From positions 15,126,192-15,190,191 of the forward strand of contig OY754338.1 in the NCBI GenBank assembly GCA_963573305.1: a stretch of 64,000 bases of DNA. The letters run 5' to 3'. This DNA is from Pyrrhosoma nymphula (lineage: Eukaryota; Arthropoda; Insecta; Odonata; Coenagrionidae). Position 1 is the first letter of the stretch. The number at the start of each line of letters is the position of its first letter. Of this stretch, positions 21,441-32,577 are shown one piece after another. Both the position numbers and the translations under genes were made by a program. Under the pieces are notes generated by a model. It was not told the origin of the DNA and did not search any database. It saw only the letters and a list, made by a program, of their open reading frames with translations.

Positions 21441-22125
21441 ATATTCTACATCTACATAATACCTTGCAAGCATCCTCATGGGTGTGTGGCAGGGGGTGTT
21501 AGGACACACCAGCCGTGTAAAGGAGAATGTATGAAATAGGTGAAAGAAAAGGTTAAGTCTATTTCGGCAGCGTAATCAGTGGATATCATATTTTATTGTG
21601 GTGACTTATTGTCACGTGTCGGGAAGAACGATTTTTTTATACTTTCTGTTCGACAATGTATGTATCTCTCTTATTTCATCTTTCCTTTTGGACCTAGACA
21701 TTTTCCCTGTCACAATGAAACGCACCCGTTAGGGATTTCTATGGCAATCTAAAAGCCTAGTTCATAGCCTCATATGAGTATCTAGTGATTCCCAAAAGCA
21801 GTGAAACACTCATTTTTCACTCGTAGCAGTTTTTCAACGAAGCGCACAGCTTTCGTTTTTTATTTTATTTATTTTTCGAATAAAATCTTTCTCTGTCCAT
21901 GGCTGTCCAAATGCTTGCGACATATTCAAGGTGCGGCCAAACCAGAGCGACCTCTTGTTCACTTTTTCATCCAAGGAACTTCCTACTATACGCATGTAAG
22001 AAATCCTAGTTTCTTTGAAAGCTGTGCCGTATATGTTTAATGTGCGTGTTCTCCAAGATAGGCTTGATTGGGTTCTTCTTCTGTACATAAAGTGTGTACA
22101 TATATGTTCTCGGTTGTACGTTGTA
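21441..22125 (-). pseudogene. Non-LTR retrotransposon 3' end, minus strand
   Basis: On the minus strand, reading from about 22100, the pieces LSWRTRTLNIYGTAFKET, YMRIVGSSLDEKVNKR and DFIRKINKI align with LSWGAHIRNICGGALKEL, NRIVGRFSDEKVKER and DLIRELNKI of the element at 17834-18634. Stops and a frameshift break the frame. The distal part matches the same element's 3' UTR: ACGGCTGGTGTGTCCTAACA, CACACACCCATGAGG, and the tail TTATGTAGATGTAGAA at 21444-21459 (as complement). It is an older member of the same subfamily. Confidence 0.8.
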
Positions 22126-22331
22126 TTCATTTGTAGGCCATGTAGTTTGCTCTCCTCGGATTGCGTTCTACATAAGTTTCACTGTAGTACGGTGGTGACT
22201 TATGCCACATGTGTTGTGTTAAATAAGCCTTCTCCCGGTTCTTGTAATTATTCATTACTCGATATTTTTTGCGGAGGATGCATCGGCGGACAAATATATC
22301 CTTTTCCCAAAAATCTCTCCTATCCTAATGC

Positions 22332-22894
22332 CTGTTTCTCACGGTAAAAGTTTCGGTAAAACATTTTACAAAATCGACTATTTTATAAAAATGAGCTTGC
22401 TATCGATAAAACCGTTTTATAAAACCTAGTTTTATAAAACGTTTTCCGGAACAGGACAGGTTCTATTTCCATAAAACCGCTTTATACAACAACCAATGAG
22501 ACGTTCCGCTCATCGCGTTGATAATAATGTCGTATCGATGGGAAGCCAAACAAGGAAAACGTAAACAAACATGGCTGGAAGTTCATGGAGTACGTTGAGG
22601 CAGTAATGTCCTTCTTGTTGTTAGAAGAATGCGTTAGAGAGCCTTAGCACCGTTGAGTGTGATAAGAAAGTAAGTAAATAAACAATACATATAGTTTTTA
22701 ACATAACAGTCATCCAAAAGAGAGTGCATTTATCACTTCACGGGTTCGCAAAGCGTCTCATAGATGGCAGGACATTGCGGTTTTATGAATAGTTTTACCG
22801 TGAGCAAGCAAGTTCGTTTTACGTACGATTCTTAAAACTTTCAATAAAAATTTTTATAAAACTCTTTTATGGAAAATTTTACCGTGAGCAACAG
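22332..22894. mobile_element. MITE with CTGTT(T/G)CTCACGGTAAAA termini
   Basis: The left end CTGTTTCTCACGGTAAAA is mirrored on the right by TTTTACCGTGAGCAACAG, about 18 bp of inverted terminus over a 563-bp element. The subterminal sequence is full of TTTTATAAAAC motifs in both orientations. No target duplication is obvious, so the superfamily is open. The frames at 22015-22347 and 22869-23072 cross its ends and are not genes. Confidence 0.65.
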
Positions 22895-23313
22895 TCATAA
22901 GAACCAATTCGTCTCAGAACCATCGTCGTCACGAATGTTTCATGTCTTACCTCAAACCGGCGTGAAAAAAGGGGAGATTTTGAACATTTTGGATTCTCAG
23001 AATATGGATTCTCAGATTCTCAGAATCAGGCTGCCGAAAGTGTGCAATTTGGACCAATTTGACTGGCGTTGAAGTTCCCTTCCGTTGCGATGGAAACAAT
23101 GACTATCACTCCACCCCAAGGCCACATTCGTCTGCGGTTGTTTTTTTTTATTTAAACTTTTAAAAATATTGTTTTAACGTCTTCCTCGTAGCTGGTATAA
23201 GGGTAGTCATATGACGCCAAATTTTCCAAATTGGCCGTCGTAGTCCGTTACACGTAAATACTAACAGTGCTAACAGCGCTGGTCTACCTTGATGGTGTCG
23301 AAAAGGAGGGTGA
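22895..23313. other. No recognisable gene
   Basis: Nothing recognised apart from a few short imperfect repeats such as CTAACAGTGCTAACAGCGCT near 23262. Confidence 0.4.
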
Positions 23314-23874
23314 TTTATAGTGGTTTGATAAGAGATAGTTCCCAGTAGTCATAATGGAGACCATATTCAAATTTTATGTTTTTATTTCAGCGTCCGTAAG
23401 AAGTGTAAAATAAATATTGTAATATTAATTGCACAAATATATAGTTATATACGCCCAAAATTCTCAGTAATTAAATAAATAAAGCTGCATAAGTCTCTAA
23501 CATGACTCATTTTTTACCACCGTGCGGCTGAAAACTACAAAATAGCAGGTTTTTTTGCGATTCTGTAAAAATTACTGTGGTGAGTAATATATTATTTTTT
23601 ATAAATGGTTGAGAAAACGTGCAATCTACACACCGTTAGTTTTTGACCAAATCTAGATGTTATTAAATCCTAATTTGTTTAATATTCTATCCCTCTTGAG
23701 CGCACAGCCATAATCTATCCCATGTATAACAGCTTATATTATTAGACAAATTGTTCGAAAAGTAGTTCGGCAAAGGGGTTAATATTTTGGTATCATTGGA
23801 AATATGAGAGTTTTTTTCTTTAAAATGAGGCCAAATTCTCGGTGAAGTGGTTTTTCGCTCTCAAACTACCTTAA
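23314..23874 (-). mobile_element. MITE family A, copy 4
   Basis: A near-full copy in reverse orientation. The left end is worn (TTATAGTGGTTTGATAAGAG) and the right end keeps CTCAAACTACCTTAA. Inside are AGTCATAATGGAGACCATAT, ACTTTTCGAACAATTTG (complement) and AAAATGAGGCCAAATTCTC. Confidence 0.88.
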
Positions 23875-25265
23875 GAATTCATTCACAGAACCGGAACCCT
23901 TTTTATTATGCAAGTGGAATCCATTGAGTCTCGGAGCTGTGGCGATCTGGAGAAAGTGATAACTAGTCTGTGGCTACATTTCTTTCTTCTTCTTTTTTTA
24001 TTTTTAAGTGTTTCAAGTTTTCCCTCTCTGAGATCGGAACGCGCTGAAGAGTTCTTTTTCTTAGTTCCGTCCTGTTGAGTATGAGTCCTTATGTGAGTAC
24101 ATGTACCTGTATATGTACCGCTGTAAATGCCTGGTGTGAGGCGGTGGTCACATCTGTGACCAAAAATATTGAATGGCACGGGGGCAAAGGGCATTCGAGG
24201 GATGGCAGGTGTATACACTTAAAACTGGTGAAAATAAGATGAAAGAGAAAGTCTGCTGAGATCTTGAGAACCTGAGTACCGTACATACGGTCGCCCCGTG
24301 AACCGAACGCCTACTCCTACAACGAAAAACGTTACGCCTACAATTAATTTTTTTTCTATCTTAAATGGAATATTACCCCTGCCAAACTTTTTATTATTTG
24401 TAGAGGAAGGTTTTATCTACAAGATATTAAATAATTATCAAAATAGAAGGCAATGATAAATCGTCAAAAATCGATTTGAAATTTTAAAATTGTTATAAAT
24501 TTAATGAAATCGTTTACATTTTTAAATATAGGTACTCAAATTAATATACTTGCTCGATTCAAGAAAATTAAAATAAGCCCTTTTATACATTTGAATTTTC
24601 TTGAAGTTGCTTCAATATTCTCGTAGATATGTCGTCAAATGAGTAGACACTTTTGTAAAATTCTTATTTTGCGACGTTGCAATTTTTCCCGTCAACGGTT
24701 GCATGTATTGCAAAACGGCTTCGGGGTTTTCAATTTCCAATTGAACGATGACGATTTGCCAAATTTGGTCAAAATCGGTTTCCCTAAGGGCTACCACCTG
24801 GTCGACTTGACATGGAATGTCAAACTCGACCATGGTGACCATGGACCCACAGGATATAATATTCCCTCACCCTCTCACTCACTTGAGAGGCTAAACGAAG
24901 AGATGTTCGAATCCAATCAGATCCCATTTCCCTCCTTAGCGGTTATTCCAACGTGAAATGAATTCAATTTTCATCAAGCATATTTCGTCTAATTTTCGAA
25001 AATCTTTCTTCCGTTCATGTTAGCGAGAAAAGTCTACATTTCCTGGCCTAAGTTTTCGTGCAATGAACTTGAAGCTCATGGCTTTTAATACGTGAATCGT
25101 TGGAAACATCGGAAAAATGCTAGTGGACTATTTTGTATAATTGCCATCTTCGCGAAAAACTTTCAATAAGAAGAAGACTTTCCCAAAGAGAATTAAATGA
25201 TAATGAAATATAGGCACCTTCCATTATCTTTTTAGTTTCTGGCATTGAAGTGTAACTGCGCAAAT
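23875..25265. other. No recognisable gene
   Basis: Overlapping frames on both strands at 24612-24956 and 23883-24286 have no family signal. The stretch GGTCAAAATCGGTTTCCCTA at about 24769 has the look of a dispersed repeat, but no second copy lies in the window. Confidence 0.35.
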
Positions 25266-25352
25266 TTTTTGTTTATTTTTTTTTCTTTTTTTTTTGTTTC
25301 TTTTTTTTGTTTCTTTTTTTTTGTTTCTTTTTTTTTGTTTCTTTTCTTTGTT
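25266..25352 (+). repeat. T-rich tandem repeat
   Basis: A (TTTCTTTTTTTTTG)n-like array with a period near 13-14. The poly-phenylalanine start of the frame at 25294-25740 comes from this array, so that frame is not a credible gene. Confidence 0.85.
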
Positions 25353-25899
25353 AGCTGCTAAAAAAGTGTATGCCAGAGGGCTTATTCAAGCAATTTCCCT
25401 GGGTAAAATATGCATAAATGAGAAAAGATTTGCTCTGATGTCTACTGCTCAAGATTTCCACCCAGAAGGCTCAGGCTCCAATTCTGATGAAGATTTGTTT
25501 TTTTTCATGGTATTCGGTGCCCTGTTTGGGTGTTCGGGTGTAGATCGGGCCAATGGTATTGCACCGTCCGTCAGAGAGGATGTCAGGTCAAAGTTCAAAT
25601 TTAGTCGTTTTCTGAGCCTAATTTTAAGGTTGTTTTTTCTGATATCTCTACCCAAAAATACAAAGATTGTACCGTTATCATGGAGAAATATGCCTCGTAT
25701 TTATAAAAAATATCCACGTTTTAGTAACTTAATGCCTTAATTTTCGAGATTTATGCCGAAAAATACAATTAAAAGCCTTTTTTTAATCCGTATAGGTACG
25801 ATACAGTTGTGTACTCCTGATATATATTACTAAAAATTGAGTAAAAGTTGTGTCACACAGATCACGTAATAAATGTTATGGTGTGTGGTTCGTTTGTTT

Positions 25900-26161
25900 C
25901 CTAAATAGTGGTTTTTTTAATAATTCAATTGCTCACCGTTTCAATTTTTTTAATCGCTGGAAAACCATTCGTTGTGATGGCGTTTTCAGAGTACGGAGAA
26001 AAACAAATGAGTAAGGTTAAAGCCCCAAATTTATGTATGCCCTTAGTTAATTACTGAGATCTTCAGTTATGTTATCTAAAAAAAACCAAGCTGCTAAAAA
26101 CACAAAATTGGAATATGGTCTATATCATGACCAGAAAAAAATCTCACTTAACCTGCTTTAA
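25900..26161 (+). repeat. Diverged relative of MITE family A (right part)
   Basis: Block order matches the right half of family A: AATCGCTGGAAAACC, a GGCGTTTTCAGAGTACGG-like block, AAATGAGTAAGGTTAAAG, TTAGTTAATTACTGAGA, then GGAATATGGTCTATATCATG and a final CTCACTTAACCTGCTTTAA. Identity is low, and the terminus keeps only CTTTAA. Confidence 0.5.
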
Positions 26162-27440
26162 ATTAAATAGATAATATTATGACATTGTCGGATACGTTTT
26201 CACTTTTGGAAGCAGTGGATAGTAACGTTTTTTAACGTAACGTAACTTAAAGTAACTGAGCAAGGTACTGTTCCTGCTCTTTCTCGGAACCTGGATCTGC
26301 TATTGCAAAACATGTTGTCTTTATTACTTTGAAGTTTGGCTCTTGACGGAAACTTTGAAGAAATTTATCAAACGTTTGATGATGGCGGTTTAATTATTGC
26401 GTATCGTGTTTTATTCTTTTTTATTCTACTGTGCGATTTTTCATACTGGCAATTTATCCTGCTCAACATTTCTTCTTATCGAGTTTGTTAGGTAAACATT
26501 TTCTAGGTAAAAGTGAAAGATAAAAAAATTTCATTGAAGATGAAAAAGACACAGGATATCACTTACCCCGAGGAGTGACTTGTTTTTTTTGTTGCTGCCG
26601 TTGATCCTGAGCCAAACCAGCTATGCCTAACATGGTTTTATTTATTGCCTAAGTTCCAATCCAAGTGCACAACCATTTTAGTATATACCACATTATACAG
26701 AGTGTCAGCCTGGGCCATGCTCTCTGAAGGGAGCGTACTAAATAGCGCTTTTACGTAAGAAAAAGACATCAAGGAAATTAGTGACTCCAGCCGTCACCTA
26801 AGATTATCTCCTGAAAAAAAAACGAAGAACAAATTCTGTCCGGCAAAATAAAGCTTATGAGGCAACGTAGTAACATTTAAACGTTTTTCAAAAACATTAT
26901 AAACGACAGAATAATTAACATGTGTACTCAGAAATGTATCCAAACGATCCCTCACGATGTTTTTGAGCCGTTCCATATCAGACGCAATCACTAATGAATA
27001 GTGTAAAAGGTGGCCGATTTGCGAGCCTTGTCTCACTACTAGCCCATATTAACCCTTTCGCGGTCGTGAAGTTGGTCCAAACGTTTTGAGATTTTGACGT
27101 TACTTCCTGAGTTTGAGGGAAATTTATCGCGGCTGGTCGCCGTACTGGGCAAGGCTACTACACCTTAACGTGGATCGGAACACGGCCTTTTGACTTAATG
27201 CCCCGCATCCTATCAAAGTTGCTGAAAAAATAACGTTTGTGATGCTAATATGTGCCTTGGTTTAAAGTTTGTGCGTCAATGAATTGAAATTGAAATCCAC
27301 TCTTGGGAGTGTGGTGGATGTGGGACGTGTTAGTAAACTCAACTTCCGGCATGTGAATTTCCTGAGAATCACTTTGTATACGGTATAATTTCTCCCAAAC
27401 AATGAAAGGAATTATCCCCGGGGGTCTATGGGTAATATAA
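26162..27440. other. No recognisable gene
   Basis: The 80-aa frame at 26794-27036 on the minus strand shows no recognised domain. TTAACCCTTTCGCGGTCG at about 27051 resembles the end of known TTAA-targeting elements, but I do not find its partner end. Confidence 0.3.
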
Positions 27441-27443
27441 ATA

Positions 27444-27526
27444 GGTCCCAAAGCGCGCTTGTGTGTAAACCAAGCGGGACCTAAAACAATGCTCTGAGGC
27501 AGGAACTAACTTTTTCTTCTTCTGCT
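27444..27526 (+). repeat. Direct repeat, copy 1
   Basis: About 83 bp beginning GGTCCCAAAGCGCGCTTGTG and including AACCAAGCGGGACCTAAAAC and CAATGCTCTGAGG. Repeated 268 bp further on at 27712-27793. Confidence 0.85.
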
Positions 27527-27711
27527 CGGTGGTGATCGCCTTCGTGGTTTTATTTCATCAGGAATTCGGAAATTTATACCAATGAGTGGAGGCGGGAATG
27601 GGAAGGAGACTGAGGGAAATTTTACGGAAACATAAAAACGATTTGCATCTCGTTCCTCTTTTGTTTCCTGTTGATAACGCTATCGCGGATATTTTTGGGC
27701 GGCGACGAATC

Positions 27712-27793
27712 GGTCCCAAAGCGCGCTTGTGTGTTAACCAAGCGGGACCTAAAACAATGCTCTGAGGATGGAACTAACTTTTTATTCTGCTCT
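27712..27793 (+). repeat. Direct repeat, copy 2
   Basis: The second copy of the unit at 27444. It differs by a few substitutions and a short loss in the TTTTTCTTCTTC stretch. The two could be a local duplication or the terminal repeats of a small element whose body is 27527-27711. Confidence 0.85.
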
Positions 27794-28575
27794 TCACGAA
27801 AATGTTCTCTTCAATTAAGAAGATCCCCAGTGTTTATACAATTGGACCGATTTCGTCTAGGTTATGAACATTGAAGAATCTGGAATCGAAATAATGGTAA
27901 AATTAAATAATTCCGTCAAATTGGTATGTTTTTCTTGACGAGGAAAAAGGCGGTGGTAGGAGATGGACTTAAATGTAATTATATTTGTGAAACAGGTCTC
28001 AGGTCTCAGGTCCCTCAGCTGGTCAGCAGACTCATGCATGACTTGGTCAGTCCTGTCTGTGACGAGACATCAATCGAGTCGAGATAATCACTTGTTTTCA
28101 AACGTTTGTAACCTAGGTAATCATGCACATGCTTAGAATATTTTGTTTGTTTGTGATAGCCCCGTGAAAAGGAACTTTGCAACTACGGCGTATCGAATTC
28201 TTTTTTGAATTATGTACTACCTTGCATGTGCATTGGCAATTACGGAAATACACGTGTTTGCAGTTCTCGTCTGAAATGAAATAAGACACCTGTTTCTCAA
28301 GCAGATATCATGCATGTCCATTTGAATATAAATCACTCTTAACGATGACGCCTTTAACTTCTGACGTCTTGTCACTCAAATTGGTAATGCGGCATGGAAA
28401 AAATGCCTCCTACTCTTTTGCAAGCAGTTAAACTTCCTGTTAACTTGTCTTTAAGGTCAGCATCACCTTGACACTGGAGACCATACTGAGTGAGCTTATT
28501 TACGACTTTAAGTCGACGTGGAAGACGTTTGTGCTAATTGAATTCTGATTTTTCGACATATTTGAAAAGACTGTG
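27794..28575. other. No recognisable gene
   Basis: No gene recognised. A short AGGTCTCAGGTCTCAGGTCCCTCAG run occurs near 27992 (three imperfect units of GGTCTCA). Confidence 0.35.
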
Positions 28576-29110
28576 GGTTGACCCAAGGGTCTGACACCAA
28601 CATTACTCCAATGGCTATACATATCACCCAAGGCACTCTAGCGGTCAGGCGCCATCTATCAGCGCGACAGATATACTTTTTATTTGAATATCTTGCAGAT
28701 TTAAGTGGGAAATTACGTATTTATTTAACTTAAAACTTAAAAAGGTAATTGTATAACAAAATCTGCATCCTGGAAAATACTGGAACCAGATTGCAGCGAT
28801 AATAATTCCGTCCAGTCCTTCTGTTGATGTTTTCGCACTGTACTTTCTCGGCCATCTTATTTGTTTACGTACGGTTGCCATGGCGATGTCTCGTGTGGTC
28901 CCAGGCGTATTATAAATAGACGCCGATAAACGTCTTACAACAAAAGTAATAATTACTGCATTTTTTCACAAAAAATAAAATATTTTTGGCAAAAGCATAC
29001 AATCTTTATATTTTTCACGCACACTTATTTTTCCATTTGCGCCTGAAACAATTGGCGCTGGTAGTAATCCATGCGAGACATCGCAATTCCGTCAGACCCT
29101 TGGGTTGACC
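28576..29110 (-). mobile_element. hAT-type MITE, copy 1, with 8-bp target duplication
   Basis: The element itself is 28584-29102 (519 bp). It has perfect 12-bp inverted termini, CAAGGGTCTGAC and GTCAGACCCTTG, and is flanked by a perfect 8-bp duplication GGTTGACC (28576-28583 and 29103-29110). Eight-bp duplications and CA-G termini are the hAT signature. It aligns end to end with 45283-45806. It encodes no transposase; the 78-aa frame at 28645-28881 lies within it and is not a known protein. Confidence 0.92.
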
Positions 29111-29253
29111 TTTTTTTCATTTTTGGTCGACAGCCATTAAGTCACATGGCTTTGATACAACTTGGGATTTATATAACTTTCGATAAAACTCTTTATCTGA
29201 AGACTGGAGATAAACCCAGCATCGGGATTTCTATTCCAAAACCTACCAGTACA

Positions 29254-29421
29254 ATAAAAAGCGCCATATTTCCCATCCGAGACGGACGGAGTAGTGTACT
29301 TGAAGTATCCTCCACAAGGCAATGAATTAGCGCTCCGGGATTGGATTGAACTATCTCCTCCTTCATCGGAATACGAACCCGGGCCCTTGGGATTGGAATC
29401 TCTCCACTCCAACCGACTCTT
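29254..29421 (-). mobile_element. tRNA-derived SINE, minus strand
   Basis: On the minus strand it has a B-box-like GGGTTCGTATTCC, then a body ending in ACTTCAAGTACACTACTCCG and TCGGATGGGA. The body matches the SINE at 8905-9126. The frames at 29071-29426 overlap it and are shadows. Confidence 0.55.
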
Positions 29422-29894
29422 GTCAATGAAATAAATAAAAAAAATTAGAATGGAGTTTGAATTGAAAATTATAGTTCTCAGAAGTTCCCAAAAACATTTA
29501 CACTAACGAGCACACAATAATCTGCACTCTTGGCTTCGAAATCACTTCGAAACCTATCTTATGTCTTAACAGTAAAAATTCACACAGAACCATGACGCGG
29601 TTTCTTGGGATCATTCTTGGCTGCGTCTTCGACGAATTGTGGAAAAGTAGGTTCTTACAAACGTCGCATTCACCTTTGTTTTGCTCCGATGTTCATATTC
29701 CTCTCCGAGACCTCCCAACAATGAATGATTCCACGAATTTCCCAGTTGCTAAGGCAGCGTTCGAATCAACTCGTAGCGTATTTCCCGATTGCACAGCGGA
29801 TAAACCCAATGGTGAGATCAGACACGAGGTCATTAGGTAGGTATAAATGTTCCATGCTCATTAGCTATTCATGCGCGAAGAAATTCCCGTTGAG
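29422..29894. other. No recognisable gene
   Basis: An 82-aa frame at 29592-29840 without recognised features; nothing else. Confidence 0.35.
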
Positions 29895-30195
29895 GAAGTT
29901 TTAGTGAGGTTTTTCTCCGATTATAATTGAGGCATTGGTATGTAAAAAAATATGAAGTGGAAAAATATTACGAAATGAATCATAATTTGGTTGTATTTGA
30001 CTAAAACATTCAGTAATTAACTAAATATGTGTATATTTGAGAGACTACTAACTTGACTTATTTCTTTCGCGCCGTGAGCTGAATACGCCTTCACGACCGA
30101 AGGTTTTTTTTTGAGATTTTAAGAATATTATTACGATAAGATTTCTCATTATTTTTTCTAATATTTGAGAAAACTCACGAACTTCACAACGATAC
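29895..30195 (-). repeat. Diverged relative of MITE family A
   Basis: Minus orientation. ATTCAGTAATTAACTAAATA, then CTAACTTGACTTATTTC, then CGCGCCGTGAGCTGAATACG correspond in order to ATTCTCAGTAATTAAATAAA, CTAACTTGACTCATTTT and CCGCCGTACGGCTGAAAACC of family A. The TIRs are lost. Confidence 0.5.
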
Positions 30196-30440
30196 ATTTA
30201 TGATGTGAACTCTGCTTCTGAACTTCTTTATTTTAATGCTATCCCACTGAAGCGAACGGCCGTAAACGTATCTCCTGGAAAACGATTTCTTTTGGCAAGT
30301 AAATTAGAAAAATATTACGATAAGAAGCTGATGTTTTGGTTTCGTTGCAGAGGAGAAATCATTTTTTTACAGTGGTGCCGAAATAAGTTGTGTGGGGACA
30401 ATACTACTATAATAATCACTGATGTGTATACACATGTCAG

Positions 30441-31640
30441 CAGGGTCGTCTTGGGTCATGCTGGGGCCCCTGGGCACACAAATATTTGTGGCCCCGCTGC
30501 AAAGTAAAAAAAAAAGGGAATGACAAGAATGAATATTTTTCTGTTACGATTTTATATTTATTATGCTTGTGGTGACCAACTTTTTTAAGGTGAAAAGGAG
30601 GACAGAAATTATTTTTTTTTACAATGAAAAGGAGGTCGTAAATAAAAAATACAATTATCGTAAATAAAAGAAACATTTCATTTATTGCAACAATAATACA
30701 CTACATATAATATGATAAATGCATAATAAAAACATTTGTGACGGTTTATAATGTGATTATGCTAACATACATGTTAATTATTATTTAAATGGGTACTTTT
30801 CCATTGAATGAATATTTTTAATCAATTTATTATCTTCTAACAATATATTGGCAATATCTGAACAAAAATTATCTTTCATATTGAATTTTACGGCAAGAGC
30901 TACAACTAGAGTATAAACATTCAATTTAGATTTTTCAATTGCTAAAAAAATCATTAGCAATTGAAAAAAAAACTTTCAACTGCTACATTAGTTCAGGGCA
31001 GCACAAAGTAAATTGAACAAGAACAAATAAATGTTCGCATGAAATATGATTATGTTTGAAATGGCTGAATATTTCCACCCATCTTTGATCAATTTCAACG
31101 TGTTGATTTTCCCATTCAACCCGTTCATTTCAACATGTTGATTGCGTCTCGCCGCACTCTACCTACCTTCCTCACTCTTCACGAGGCTCTTCACGAATCG
31201 TCATATCAAGTCGTCATACGTCACATCACGTGTAACGGACCGGGTTGGCTTCGATCAAATACAGAGATTTACAGATAAGTCTTCAAATATCGAAAAGGAG
31301 GACATGTAGGAGGACCCTTTTCGAGGGAGGACAGAACTTACAAAAGAAGGACTGTCCTCCCTATAGGAGGACGGATGGTCACCTTACAGTTATGGCGCAG
31401 TTAATCAGTTTCACCAAATAGCAAATAATACGTATTTATTATTGTTAAAATGTTCGATGTTCATTCTCTGGAAAAAAATGAAAATCTGACGGTCATTTTA
31501 TTAGGTATCTACTTGAAAACCGAAAAAAATTGAGTTCCTTTTTTTTGTCTAAGCAAATATATCGGTATTTCGGGGCCCCCGTGAGGTGGGGGGGGGGGCA
31601 CGGGGCCCCGTGTGCCCTTAAGGTAACGACGGTAACCATT
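30441..31640. mobile_element. hAT-like non-autonomous element with a nested second element
   Basis: The left end CAGGGTCGTCTTGGGTCATG is followed by CTGGGGCCCCTGGGCACACA. The right end has GGGGCCCCGTGTGCCC and a worn GGTAACGACGGTAACC. Both the TIR type (CAGGG-CGTC) and the GGGGCCCC/GGGCACAC subterminal blocks are in inverted order. Inside, about 30571-31385, a second element seems nested: it begins GGTGACCAAC with AAAAGGAGGACAG and ends GGAGGACGGATGGTCACC, again inverted. No transposase frame is visible. Borders are approximate. Confidence 0.5.
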
Positions 31641-31696
31641 GTATGTCAGTAACTTTCACACAAGAAATACATGTGAAGTTGACTCTTCATTTGGCT

Positions 31697-31970
31697 GCAG
31701 ACATTGTTTTATTCGCAAAATTAAATTAGAAATAGTGGTTTTCTGTAATTGAGAAAGGTATAACAATAGAAAGAAAATAAAATATATATTTTTATTCCTT
31801 CAATTGAATTTTGTATTTTGGTCGAAATTCCGAAATTGTTGCTAAAACGTAACGATTTGTCGCAATATTTTAGCGTTTTTGAGTCCTCGTCCCCATAACG
31901 ACCAAACTCATTGTTTAAGTCGAGATTCCGTGTATTGGTATATTATCAACAAGCACTTCTCTAGTCTCGT
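31697..31970 (+). repeat. Dispersed repeat family D, copy 1
   Basis: Shares with 39165-39475 (inverted) and 47105-47395 the ordered blocks GCAAAATTAAATTAGAAAT, AATAGAAAGAAAA, TTTTAGCGTTTTTGAGTC, TCGTCCCCATAACGACC and GTCGAGATTCCGTGTAT. About 275-310 bp. No coding capacity and no clear TIR; type unknown. Confidence 0.6.
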
Positions 31971-32376
31971 AATAGTTGCTGTGAAAACAATGTTCGAATA
32001 AACCTGACCGTATTTTGTGATTACATGGTGGGCAAACCAACTCGTGAGATTATCCACGTGTCATTGTTGCAGGTGGAGAAGCATTACTACCTTCGCTTTC
32101 TAATAAATTCCGTCATTAGCTCGTCATCTCGTCATTCTCCCAGCGTTAAAATGATCGAGACCATTATTCCTACGGCACAATTTTCTCTCAAAGTTACTCT
32201 GGAATAAATGCACATAACTATTAACTCTACCATCGAGTAAGAATAAATAATTTATGCTTATTTTATGCCTGTTCGAAAGGTTTGTTACATAGCGTGTGAT
32301 TCATTGATGCCTTTTTTTGCCAAACGCTTTAAGTATCACTTCATGTCAAAACATGTTATGATTCATCTTAAGTTTT
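31971..32376. other. No recognisable gene
   Basis: A short 60-aa frame only; nothing recognised. Confidence 0.35.
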
Positions 32377-32577
32377 TATATAATATTACTCATGATTAAT
32401 GAAAATACTTGGTGGTTTTCTACAATTTTTTTATTGTAGACGCGTGTAACTGATTTACGGCATCGTCAGGTACAGAAAGTAATTAACGATGCCGTAAATC
32501 GGCGAAACGCTTCGTACAATAAAAACTTGATAGAAAATTACTAATTATTTTCATTAACCATGACTAATAATATAATA
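32377..32577. repeat. Palindrome with Penelope-end-like arms
   Basis: The left arm 32377-32466 and right arm 32486-32577 are imperfect reverse complements around a 19-base spacer. The right arm reads ACGATGCCGTAAATCGGCGA followed by AACG and TACAATAAAAACTTG. A GCCG-loop-CGGC stem followed by GAAACG and an A-rich run resembles terminal segments of Penelope-like elements. The arrangement is two such ends head to head with no coding body. Confidence 0.7.

Noticed and set aside
22015..22347. 110-aa plus-strand ORF
   Set aside because: It is antisense to a minus-strand RT remnant and runs into a MITE terminus.
25294..25740. 148-aa frame with a hydrophobic start that could pass for a signal peptide
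   Set aside because: The Phe/Leu start is the translation of a T-rich tandem repeat; the rest has no domain.
27051..27240. TTAACCCTTTCGCGGTCG as a piggyBac-type MITE end
   Set aside because: The left end looks right but no matching inverted end was found within the next kilobase.
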